Below are positions 54,411-64,000 of a DNA stretch of 64,000 nucleotides, piece after piece. Source of the DNA: Platycnemis pennipes (lineage: Eukaryota > Arthropoda > Insecta > Odonata > Platycnemididae); NCBI GenBank assembly GCA_933228895.1, contig OW121846.1, forward strand, positions 43,728,107 to 43,792,106. Direction: 5' to 3'. How positions within the stretch are numbered: the stretch's first letter is position 1; each line of letters begins with the position of its first letter. The position numbers were made by a program, and so were the translations under genes. Under the pieces are notes generated by a model, which saw only the letters and a program-made list of their open reading frames with translations, searched no databases and had not been told where the DNA came from.

Positions 54411-54714
54411 TGATAATTCATCTTAGTAATAAGAAGATAACAAGAGTTTTGAGACCTCTAATGTAACCATACATTACCTCTCGGTTGAATAAAGAGAAAG
54501 AAGTTCCGAGACGTGTGTGATGTCTATCTACACTTGTATGTCTATCAAGTTTTAATTCTTTATTGCCAATACTCCGGCATCACTCTTTCCAATTATCGCC
54601 TTACTCTAAAGTTTGGCCATACTCCACCGTGTGTAGCCTAATTATAGCCGTATGTTGATTACAATTTTTCTTAAGTGCAGTCCTTTTCCTGTTATCAAAT
54701 AAACGCCTCTAAAG
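54411..54714. other. Unrecognised short spacer
   Basis: About 300 bases between LINE-delta and a LINE-alpha, AT-rich, without any feature I can name. Confidence 0.5.
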
Positions 54715-55361
54715 AAAGAGTACTTGGGAAATGTGATGAGAAGACAAAAGAGCGATGCTACTTTTCACTAGTTAGGCCCCACCTTGAGTATGCAGCCAGT
54801 GTATGGGATCCTAATGAATTAGGTTTGATGAGAGAACTAGACAGTGTGCAGCGTAGAGCAGCTAGGTTCGTCAAAAGGTGTTACGATAGGTTGAGTAGTG
54901 TATCAGAATTAATACAAGAATTAGGGTGGGAATCATTATCAGAGCGTAGATTAAAGTTCAGATTTAATCTATTGCAGAAATTTCAATCGGATAGCTTTAC
55001 TGAAGATGTTAGGCACATATTGAAAACACCAGCGTATTATGCTAGATTCGACCAGATAAATAAGATTAGAGAGATAGATTGTCGTACAGATAGATTCAAA
55101 ATGGCATTTTTCCCCCGTACTATAAGAGAACAGAATAGGCAGCATAGGAAAGGGATAGGTAGGGGAAATATTTTAGAGTATTCTGTAGTGCATGATGCAT
55201 GTATTAACCCCTCAAATACTATAGATACTAACAATCTAGTTGCATGAGACCCTTTAGTTGCTTGCTTGCATGCTAGTAGTGAATGCTTGGTGACCTTCAC
55301 CCCCTGCCACACACCCTCGCGGTGGCTTGCAGGGTATCGTGTAGATGTAGATAGATGTAGA
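54715..55361 (+). mobile_element. LINE-alpha, well-preserved 5'-truncated copy
   Basis: The open frame ending at 55,247 runs without stops through RVLGKCDEKTKERCYFSLVR, PHLEYAASVWDPNELG, MRELDSVQRRAARFVKRC, QELGWESLSERRLKF, YYARFDQINKIREIDCRTD and FFPRTIREQNRQHRKGI to a C-terminus NTIDTNNLVA. The 3' UTR, hairpin and GTAGATGTAGATAGATGTAG tail follow. It is the best-preserved alpha C-terminus here and suggests recent activity of the family in the genome. It lacks endonuclease and RT. Confidence 0.92.
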
Positions 55362-55699
55362 AAGGAATTTCTTGCTTACGTCTCTCCAGCCCAATGGTCT
55401 CTTGGTTATATTTAAGCCTGAATAAATATACTATTTTGTAAAGAGATACTTAAACATTCACGTACGTGATTCTTAAATATTCACGTACGTGTACTTAACA
55501 AACACCAAACCTTTAAAAGTAATTAAGGAAAAAAACTACCAAATCCCAATCACGAGGGGCAGGACACACCCACGAATACCATGCATGACTTGAAATCCGA
55601 CACCAATTTAATAGATACTCATGCATGCAAAAAAATCAAATCCAAAGAATGCTAAGAGGAATGCAGACGAGTAAAACATTGATTTGAACGTACAGGTAT
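55362..55699. other. Spacer with a 22-bp imperfect tandem repeat
   Basis: ACTTAAACATTCACGTACGTG is followed by TCTTAAATATTCACGTACGTG at about 55,448-55,492. The first bases after the LINE tail (AATTTCTTGCTTACGTCTCT) resemble a sequence next to the SINE in blocks A and B (ATGTCTTGCTTGCCTCTCT). No gene. Confidence 0.5.
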
Positions 55700-58600
55700 A
55701 AAAAATATTATCGACATACTCTGAATATAACCTCTACATTTTTACCGATTTGCGCCATATGTAACGCTCTGAGCTGGAATTGTACGTGGAAAAAATGACT
55801 TTTAAACATGTCCGTCCTGCAATCTATCTCCTTCATTTTATTAGAATTATCGGGCCTACCATAATAAGTTGGAGCCAGCAATATATGGTTAACATCATTA
55901 ATGAAATGTCCCTCCTTAAATTTTCCCAGAAGATTAAGTCTATAATTAAGCCTACGTTGTAACAGCGATTCACATCCCAATTCGGCTAACATACCAGACA
56001 CACTGCTTTCCCTATGTAACACCATTTTACATATCTCGCTGCTCTTCGTTGTACTCGATCTAATTCGTAAAACAAGCCTGCTTCATAAGGGTCCCATATA
56101 CTCGTAGCATATTCTAAGTGTGGCCTAACAATTGAAAAAAGCAATGTTCCTTCACCTTTTCCTCACTTTTCCCTAAAATTCTTTTAATAAACCCCAACTT
56201 TTTATTTGCTTGACTGCATATTTTCCTGATATGTTCCCCCATGATAGATCCTGAGTAAGTGTTACTCCAAAGTACGTAACTGATTCCACGCTTACTAATT
56301 CCGTACCTTGAATCATATAGTTTCATTCTATCGAGTTTTCCTTTTCCAAAAATTTATTAACACGTACTTTTTTATGTTCAGATCTGTTTCCATTTATCGC
56401 ACTACGTCTGAATTGCTACGATGTCTTTTTCCAACGATGCCTTGTCTCCCGGACTGCTAATATCTCTCTACACTACTGCATCATCTGCGAAAAGCCAAAT
56501 TCTTCTGTTTACTACAACACTGCCGAGGTCATTGATATATAAAAGAAATAAAAGTGGGCATACCAAACTTCCCTGAGGAACACCTGATGTGACACTAACT
56601 ATATTGGACATGAAAACGTCTATAGCTACTCTCTGTTCGCGGCCAGCTAAGAGTTGATTAATCCATCATACTACGTGTTTATCTACACCTTAACTTTCTA
56701 GCGTCAAAAGCAATCTGTCATGAGGTACTCTATCAAAGGCAGTTTTAAAATCGAGGAATATCGCATCAACCTGAGCATTATTTACTCCCGAAACCAATAG
56801 GTATTGAACAACGAGTGCCAATTGCGTTTCGCATGATCTTTCATCATTTTTTCGTAGTCAGCCTTATCGAACAAGCACATTTTTCTCTTGGTTTTGTTAT
56901 TTTTGTCAGTTCTATAAGAAAATGTTGCTTTTTTAACTCTCTGGTCACTGATTCCAGCATCAGTACATATATTTACAAGCTGTTGGGGTATATTTGTTGC
57001 GAGGAGATCGAGAGTATTTTCTTTCCTCTGATCGAGGCTGTTACTAATTGATAAAGTTCTTGAGAGGAAAAGGTGTGCAGAAGTGTCTCGCAGAGCTCTT
57101 TGTCCTTCCCCCCGGTGATGACGCTACACGTGTCCCAGTCTATGGATGGAAGATTAAAATCCCACCGATGATGATGTGTCGGTCATTTTTGTGTGGAATT
57201 AATGTCCTTATTTGATTTTCTAGTTCTAATATTGAATTTATGCCTGAATCCGGTGCTCTAAAGTATGCATATAGGTAAATCTCTTTTGTTCGAGGACCTT
57301 GTATGGAACACCAAACGCTTTTTATTTGACAATCAAATAGAGACTCCCTTCTACTAGTAAGACAATCCTTCACGGCGATAAAAACTCCTCTTCGTGGTCT
57401 TCTGACTCTATCTTTCCATTAAATTTTGAATGATTTCGGGAATATTTCATTATCTGCGATATATTTATATAGCCAGCCCTCAGTTTCTATAATTACATCT
57501 GCGGCGGTGGATTCGATGTGGTGATGAAAATCCGCAACTTTGTTTTTTTACTACACAATTAACTGCGACCCCAGCTATAACACCATTTTTTAGAATTACG
57601 GTTGTCTTGTTAAAGATATTTTTACATGTTTTTTCGAGGTTATGGACAACTGAATTACTCAAATTTTCTAATACGGGCTACTCAAAAAACTCGCATAGCT
57701 TATGATAATTTTAAATTCTTTATTTTCATAACATTTTCGCGATTTGCTATGCAACACCCCACTAGCTGACCTACTCTCTGCCCTGCTCTTTATACTAAAA
57801 AAGACCTACAATGCTCAAATATCCTCTCCGCTACACGCCTAGACGCCTCGGCCGAGTAATGAACCCCAGATCGAGTTCGAGAGTGCCTCAACGAACGGAG
57901 CGTTGGTCGGAGGTCCACAAAGTTGGCTCCGATGTCCCTACAGATATGACGGAGTCTCTCGTTTATGCCTTCCACTCGGCTGCAAACAAGAGGTCCCCGA
58001 TCAATGCTCGGGACAAGACTGCATATCACGAGGTCCATTTCGACACCCTCGGCGACACTAACCCTCTTCTCTTCTGAGTTTAATTCCCTAAAGGAACGTT
58101 CTCAGATCCACGGTCCGTGCCGTTGTCGACGCCTACGTGGGCCACAACCCTCAATCTTGAGCCCTTCGTGCCTCTAACCGCCGCCTCGACCGCCTTCGTC
58201 ACCTGAGGATTAACGCCACCCGGAATGCATCAAGCCGTGGGAGGCTGGCTCAAACCCCCGTGGCTTGCCCTTTCTCGCAGAGGGGCCATCACACGACGGA
58301 CGTTGCTGCCGCCTATCACTAACGTCCCCCATTCCCATCCTGCTGATTCTTCCTCGGTGGAGCCCTAGGAGAATCAGTGGAAGGGGCTGCAGTGACCTCA
58401 GTGCTATCTACTGACAGCACTTGGTACCGGTTGGAGACACGGATCAGAAATTCCTCCCCGCGCCACAGCCTCATTTTACCCATGAAACTACCCTCCAACG
58501 TTCATGTCTCTGCAATGGAGCCGCCTCTTCACAGAGAGTTCGAGATCTGGGCACATCCTCGATCACCCAGCCGTTAGTTACAGTCGGGGGGACCCGTGCA

Positions 58601-58867
58601 TTCCCTTTGGAACGACCAGCTTTAGAGTCCATGCCATAAGCGATTCCTCTCTCAGTGACGGGTATCATTGCTTCCACCTTACAACGGAGCATCTCCACCA
58701 TACTCTCCAACTCGGCGATGCGCGATCGAAGAACCGCACATTAGCAGACGTTTTTCAGCATAGGGACAGGAGACCTAGTCGGAACCATCATTCGCAAATC
58801 CCAGGGTACAGCAAAAATCCCACTAAATACTCTGATCAATCACTAAATACCGAAGAAGACGGAAAAG
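55700..58867 (-). mobile_element. LINE-gamma, most complete copy (arm R and beyond)
   Basis: On the minus strand the copy runs from a possible 5' UTR near 58,870 through ORF1 (58,734-57,790), the endonuclease (57,490-57,080), RT (56,790-56,400, with SGVPQGSLVCPLLFLLYIN and FADDAVV) and the C-terminal region (SVSGMLAELGCESLLQRRLN, YYGRPDNSNKMKEIDCRTD). From 56,124 to about 55,700 it goes past the arm L homology. No GTAGAT tail is evident at its 3' end, unlike alpha, beta and delta. Stops and frameshifts throughout show it is dead. Confidence 0.85.
57790..58734 (-). pseudogene. LINE-gamma ORF1 with SGNH-like domain (arm R)
   Basis: Same features as the arm L copy: the RIAELESMVEMLRCKVEAM heptads, VTNGWVIEDVPRSRT, and the C-terminal frame 58,038-57,790 with INERLRHICRDIGANFVDLR and SGVHYSAEASRRVAE. 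Frame damage lies in the same places as in arm L, so the element was already dead when the arm was duplicated. Confidence 0.68.
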
Positions 58868-59590
58868 AACTATGGAGCTGATTGCACACGTAAGATAAAT
58901 TGATTTAAGTAAAATATAAAACTATATAAAACTTACTTATCACTACCGGAACCTGCTACCAGGAAACACCGGATATTACCGGACCTTGACCCTTAAAAGG
59001 GTTCACCAATACACAACATCTAACACTTAAACACTAAACAAACACTACGCAGCAAGCATTAAATATTATGAAACTGTACCAGTAGACCCCCAAAAACACA
59101 AAAACCAAACTGCACCACAGTCACTATGTGCAGGATTGAAGAACTTTGCGGAAAACTGGACTCTCGCTCCCTACTGGATAGTACGTGGTGATATTTTTCA
59201 AGATCACTCCCGTTATATTTAGTAATATGTAAGCTGTTGCCCCCTTCCTCGGATGCTTCATCCATTCACCTCCGCAAATTTTAATCCGGGTACGTTTCAC
59301 AGTGAAGTCTAATGCCTGTTTCAGTTTGATTTTCAAGGGTGACACTGTCAGGTTAAATGCAAATGAGGGTTAAGATCGGTAAGGTGAACCTATTTAATAG
59401 TCCTGTGTTCGCAGTTTCGTTCCTAGTGGATTTTAAAACAAGTTTTATATCTGCCATTATCGACCAGGAGGCACTTTATGTCTTTCACATTAACCATTTC
59501 ATAATAATACATGCAAAAGCGAGTAAGGTCCCTGTAGGAATTATGCTGCCGTGTTAGGAGGGTATGTTACCCTGACTTGTTCCTGCAGCC
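58868..59590. other. Arm R segment matching 26,880-27,590
   Basis: No gene recognised. It carries the same unassigned short frames as arm L (59,059-59,345 on the minus strand and 59,357-59,557 on the plus strand). Confidence 0.5.
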
Positions 59591-59594
59591 TTAA

Positions 59595-60551
59595 GGTGGC
59601 TCCACCGAATTATGAAGTAGATGTAATTTTTGTGAAAATGTCAGAATACATCATTTTTTGCCCCTTCTATCGATTGGCAACAAAATAATTTGGCCTTACC
59701 ATAATATATTTGAAGAAAAAAGACACTGAAAATCAGATATTTTATACGTGGCTATACGGCAGAGCATGGCTCTTGCTGTAATATTTGCAGATTAATAATG
59801 TAAGGAGAAATGTCGTTTTGACGAAAAACTAATATAAGATGCGTGATTTTACGTAGAATTTAGCATTATAAAAAAGTGCTCGCCTTACCACACTTGTTTA
59901 ATTGATATTAATAAATGTTTGCTCGAAAAAAAGCAGAAAAGCCTTAGTTACGTGAAAGTGGCGCTACAGTATGTTGTTATCATTGGCAACGATCCTTGTG
60001 ACGGAACGTGCTTACAAGCTTATTTACCGTCTTAATTACGGAATATACCTTACCAAGATCCTTCTTATATTTTTTACGTAATTTAAATATTTTATTGGTT
60101 ATTGATATGGTGAAATTAATATCAATGCTTCCAAATGGTAGCAGCGTCATTGTTGCCAAACAATTTTCAAAAATACGAATATAATAATACGAATAAAATT
60201 CAAAACAAAGGGTTGTATTTGCAAGGGAGTAGTTTAAAACTAAGTAAGAAAATACTTAACCTATTTTAGAATACGTATTAGCGGAATTGAGAATGTATCC
60301 TCACTTTGTAAATTAAACGTGGCAACAACACGTCAGTCATTTTCCGAAGTCAAAATGAGTTAAAAGAGCTTGTAAAAAATAGAATGTAACTACAACGCGC
60401 TATAAAATAGCATACTCATACAATTATTGTGTATGCGTTATCACCCTGCAGATGATTTTCCATATAGGTGTTTTTCTGGATCGGTATTTATTCATTAAAT
60501 AACATAGCTCTTTTACGGGATATTGATTCGCGGAGTCACGGTGGAACCTCC
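59595..60551. mobile_element. 957-bp TTAA-flanked non-autonomous DNA element
   Basis: It is flanked by TTAA at 59,591-59,594 and 60,552-60,555. Arm L has the uninterrupted CCTTAAGG (TTAA at 26,873-26,876). The termini are GGTGGCTCCACCG on the left and, as reverse complement of the right, GGAGGTTCCACCG, matching at 11 of 13 positions. The inside is AT-rich with no coding capacity seen. TTAA duplications are characteristic of piggyBac and Kolobok; the GG start favours neither strongly. It inserted after the arms were duplicated. Confidence 0.9.
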
Positions 60552-60789
60552 TTAAGGTCGCGGAGTAGAATCACGCTCTGGGCATGGGTGTTCCTTATGT
60601 CCTAGGATTATGTTCTTGGGTGACAATATAATCCTCGCAGTTGGAGCGTCACAAACCTACGAGTAGTGCTACTTAAGTAATTATTTCACGAAAACAAGTC
60701 AAACATAACTTCAATTTCATGATCACCAATTTTGAAGGTCATGGTATGGAAAATTCTATACGCCCATGACTCTATCCAAAGCCCTCTGC

Positions 60790-61040
60790 TCTAACAAAGA
60801 CCCAATAGATGACCTTAAAAAAGTTCGGCATTTATGAAATTAAATGTGAGTGTGAAGCCATCTACATTGGCCAGACATGGAGAATTTTTTCACACGCATC
60901 AACGAACACAAGAAGTGTATTATATACGGAGAAACACAACTGATATTTTCGCTAAGCACCTAATAGAATCTAATCACACATGTGATTTTGAATATGAAGT
61001 GCTCCACACCATAGGTAAAGTTAGTAGTAAGCCAAAGTAA
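60790..61040 (+). pseudogene. Penelope-like GIY-YIG endonuclease, frameshifted (arm R)
   Basis: FGIYEIKCECEAIYIGQTWR (from 60,824) holds the GIY and YIG motifs. After a frameshift the frame ending at 61,040 gives TDIFAKHLIESNHTCDFEY. The damage is the same as in arm L. Confidence 0.78.
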
Positions 61041-61173
61041 AATTAGACGCCATGGAGCAGGTCGGCATTATTCAACAAGGGGATAAAAAGCACCATCTCC
61101 TCAACGATGTGCAATTATACTCATCGCCCTCCCATCTCCTCTCCATCACATTACCACATGAGTGTACATGATG

Positions 61174-62642
61174 CCCCGTTCAGACTACGGTGGTCGTTAC
61201 GTTCGTTCTTACGCACGTAGGCTTATTTCCCCGTCTGAACGCAAGTTCGTACGAGGGTATCTCGTAGTTCTGAACGCTGCCAGATTACGATGGTCGGCGC
61301 TGCAAACGCAGTGAAAACCGGAAACAGGAAATAAGAAGATACCGGAAGAAGGACCCCGAAGAGGAGAAATCCTATGACGGGGCTAGGCCAGTTTTTGTTT
61401 TTGTTGTTGATTAATTTATAAATTCTATGTATCGTTATTCTGGCCAATAAACGATTGTTGAACTTGAAGACACCTCACACAAAACTAATTCAAAATATCG
61501 CCGGAATGAATACAGTTAATTGAAAATAAGTGAATATAATAGGAACCACAGGTGGTTTAAATTTAACTTCCAAGGCGATACTAGCCACTGCCGACCAAAA
61601 TGCTATGTGCACTCGAGTTTGAAGGGTATTTATGAAATAACCAGAAGATCTACAAAATATTTCATTAAGAATTATAACAGGTTCTATTTTCCGTTCAGTC
61701 TTTCGCACAAGCGTTCACATAATTTGCCGCTTTACACGGCACAATTTTCTCATATATTGTACAAAAAATGTTCCGTGTAAAACGGCCTCAAGGATTACAA
61801 CGCAATGAGAATAACAACTGAATATCAACCAGACGCAAGAAAACGCTAATGATAATAATATGCCAGCAGCCTTTTTGCGCAGATATGTCTGACATTTACA
61901 GAAAGCGTATAAAACATTCTTTTGTATATTGTGTTATAATTAGAATGTTATCAGCGGCTATTTGTTGCTTGGAAAGCCGTGCGACTTGCCGCAGCGAATG
62001 GCTGCTGGCCCGCTACCCATATAATATATTATAATTTGATATAGAAAAGGCTGATTGCATTACGTTCTTAACGACGAAATATTATAAAATGTGGATATCC
62101 AGGGATTAAAACGCAATTAAGAGCCAGGAAAATAACTTGAGAAAAACATTCTATTGTACATTGTGTTATGATTTGCAATTAATCGGCTGATGGATTTTTG
62201 ATTAATATATTTTTTAAGTCGGCGTAGTTGTTGAACACAGAAAAACCGTCACTTTTTCCATTGCACTTCGGTAAAAATACAACCCCAGCCGGTACAAGAC
62301 AAGGCATATCCCTAAATAAACAGATAGCATCCATGGAACCCATACATTTTTCAATTGTATTGTAAAATAAAATTGAAAAATAATATGTGTGCAACAATTA
62401 ACGAATTATTAAACGAGAAAAAACATAATGTAATTAAATTTTCCGAATGTCTTTTGGTTATTTCATAAATACCCATCAAACTCGAGTGAACATCATATTT
62501 TGGTCGATAGTAGTGACTTGTTTCAACTAAACTTTAGCCATTAGCGGCTTGAGGGCAGCACTGAAATTACGCTGTAATTCAGGAGTAGTCAGAACGGGCG
62601 TAAGAAATTACGTGCGCAAGGACCAACGTAGTTTGAACTAGG
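61174..62642. mobile_element. Non-autonomous DNA transposon (arm R copy)
   Basis: Reverse-complement partner of 24,591-26,254. Its length, 1,469 bp, equals the arm L copy minus the extra 196-bp unit to within one base. It starts CCCCGTTCAGACTACGG and ends GTAGTTTGAACTAGG. Confidence 0.6.
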
Positions 62643-63340
62643 CATGAGACAAGTTCTCTCCCCCCCACTCACTGGTTTTCCCCCACCCACGCGTTTTTTC
62701 TTTCATATTTTCAGACTTATAGCCCCACCTCCCGCTGACAAAGGCGGACACACTCCCCGCGCTTTTCCTTCACAGCCCCTTCCACGGACCTGGCTATCGG
62801 AGCATCGCCGCGGGACACCCCTTAGTGGGAAGTGGTCAGAGATAATATCGCCATCTTCCTACCTTTGTGCTTGAAGACCAGGGGCTGCCCAAGGTGATAA
62901 TCCTCCCCCTCCCTCCCTACCTTGCTACTGCGCTTTGTTCTGCAAAGGCCGAAAGACGGAGGACGAGACACACAAAGGCCCGCAGGATGGCGGCCATCTT
63001 CCTCCCCCCCCTCTCATATATAGTGGTCTTTCCTTGAACCTAAAGATGAAAGAGGCGCCTATGTACTCTTTTAACGGCTTGGGCTTTCCCAGACCGTATT
63101 ATATGTTTTTAACCCGGCGCTCTTATAGCAACAGATACCTTCACCCAGCTCTCCTCCACTCACCGTAGTGACTTGTTTTAAGCCCACCCCCTTACCCTCC
63201 TCTTCAATCGCTTCCCCCCTCCTTTTCTCCCAGAACCTCCCCTCATTTTGTACATATACTGGACTTTGAGTGATATTTGTTGTCTGATGATGATGTAGTA
63301 CATCGAAACCGGTTAGATTCAAGTTTATTCCGTGGAAAAA

Positions 63341-63973
63341 TGCCAATCTTCCGAAATATTTGGTTTAGCAACGCTGTGTTAAGCCGAGGACTGGACAAGG
63401 TTTGTCAATTGTTCTCTGAGGCCAGGTATCGCTCTTCAAATATTCTAAGGCTGTGGTCACACATTGGCGAAACATATAGCGATATGCGCGGGAAAAGAGT
63501 TGGTTTGCGGTTTCAAATTGGTGAGAAGTTGATGAATGAAAAAGTTCTGAAATCCGAAGACACCAGAGTACCATAACGTCGGCCGGTAGGCGGGCGCCGA
63601 GGTGACCGGCGGGCGTCACGCCTTCACTTAAAGATATTTTTCTTTCTTAAGTGAAATACCACCAATGGCAAACTTCCTTAATTTGTAGAGGAGGGTTGTG
63701 TCTACAACACATTAATAAATGAGGGCAATCAAAGGCAAAAGTACACCGTTAAAATCACTTTTAAACTTTAAAATTGTTATTAAATTTATTTAATTGTTCA
63801 TATTTCACAAAATATTCCCTTAATATAATTTCCAATTCAAATCCTTTAAAATAAGTTCTTAAGCACGTCTGTGGCTCAAATATTCTCTGAAATTTACCGT
63901 AAATTGTGTAGTAACTTTTGCAAAATTCGTATTTTAAAACAATGCATTATTTCGGAAACGGTAGCCTTTTTGC
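63341..63973. other. Outer flank of arm R
   Basis: Matches 23,260-23,894 in reverse. Frames at 63,365-63,619 (minus) and 63,277-63,576 (plus) overlap on opposite strands and are present in both arms, but neither has a known motif. No gene is supported. Confidence 0.45.
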
Positions 63974-64000
63974 CATCTACATCTACATCTACATAATACC
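63974..64000 (-). mobile_element. LINE 3' tail entering at the window edge
   Basis: CATCTACATCTACATCTAC followed by ATAATACC is the reverse complement of the GGTATTATGTAGATGTAGAT tail seen on LINE-beta copies. The element body lies outside the window. It is absent at the matching point of arm L (23,259). Confidence 0.85.

Larger units (their letters stand above)
60730..63340 (+). mobile_element. Penelope-like element remnant (arm R)
   Basis: Plus-strand partner of 23,895-26,690. The GIY-YIG region lies at about 60,790-61,040, the C-rich 3' UTR (CCCCCACTCACTGG, CCCCCTCCCTCCCTACC) at 62,650-63,260, and the end at TGATGATGATGTAGTACATC plus GAAACCGGTTAGATTC (63,286-63,320). The DNA transposon at 61,174-62,642 interrupts it. 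Confidence 0.72.
56125..63973. repeat. Arm R of the inverted repeat
   Basis: Reverse complement of 23,260-30,340. It differs from arm L by the TTAA-flanked element (59,595-60,551), by having a single copy of the 196-bp unit, and by small changes. The outer boundary at 63,973 meets a LINE-type tail, so homology may continue beyond that insertion, outside the window. Confidence 0.95.

Noticed and set aside
23260..64000. Arms L and R as terminal repeats of one giant transposon
   Set aside because: The arm ends fall inside a LINE and at a LINE tail, there is no target duplication, and the arms are made of unrelated dead elements. Segmental duplication explains them better.
1..64000. CRISPR array or bacterial-type operon
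   Set aside because: The only recurrent short units are LINE tails and SINEs, irregularly spaced on both strands. There are no ribosome-binding sites or co-directional gene runs.

Overview
This window looks like intergenic, repeat-saturated nuclear DNA from an animal, most likely an insect or another arthropod. The evidence is the transposon mix: CR1/Jockey-type LINEs with an SGNH-esterase ORF1, an RTE-like LINE, Penelope-like elements with a GIY-YIG domain, hAT and PIF/Harbinger fragments, tRNA-derived SINEs and TTAA-flanked elements. There is also an AT-rich background and nothing resembling bacterial operons. The species assignment is inference. I found no host gene I can name and no rRNA, CRISPR array or functional tRNA. 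Nearly every recognisable coding stretch is a broken piece of a mobile element.

I use my own labels for the LINE groups. LINE-alpha copies end in a peptide like FFPRTIREQNRQ. LINE-beta copies end like NNGKYIQYE. LINE-gamma carries the ORF1 esterase. LINE-delta is seen once. Alpha, beta and delta share a 3' hairpin (CCCTGC...GCAGGG) followed by a (GTAGAT)n tail; I found no such tail on gamma. The tail recurs about 20 times on both strands and is the dominant motif of the window.

Layout: 1-3.1 kb is a hAT end nested in an inverted LINE-alpha, which abuts a LINE-beta. 3.1-10.4 kb holds sparse LINE, SINE and hAT remnants in AT-rich DNA. 10.38-18.87 kb (block A) is repeated in direct orientation at 41.18-53.48 kb (block B). 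19.5-23.2 kb is LINE-beta plus an inverted LINE-gamma. 23.26-30.34 kb (arm L) is repeated in inverted orientation at 56.13-63.97 kb (arm R). 30.3-39.3 kb is mostly unrecognised, with an RTE-like LINE tail, a LINE-alpha relic and polypyrimidine repeats. 39.3-41.2 kb is a mosaic of LINE endonuclease, hAT, Penelope and LINE-alpha pieces. 53.5-56.1 kb holds a SINE, LINE-delta and a LINE-alpha.

Because the copies can be compared, several insertions and deletions can be polarised. Block B carries a 3,745-bp DNA transposon (45,111-48,855) with 542-bp terminal inverted repeats and an 8-bp target duplication; the uninterrupted site survives in block A. It encodes a decayed protein with a HTQAVER motif and is the best candidate here for a poorly described element type. 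Arm R alone carries a 957-bp element flanked by TTAA. Arm L alone carries a 196-bp tandem duplication. The length difference between the arms is accounted for to within about 3 bp by these two events. Blocks A and B diverge strongly on their left side but are about 99% identical to the right of roughly 16.08/50.6 kb, which suggests two ages or gene conversion.
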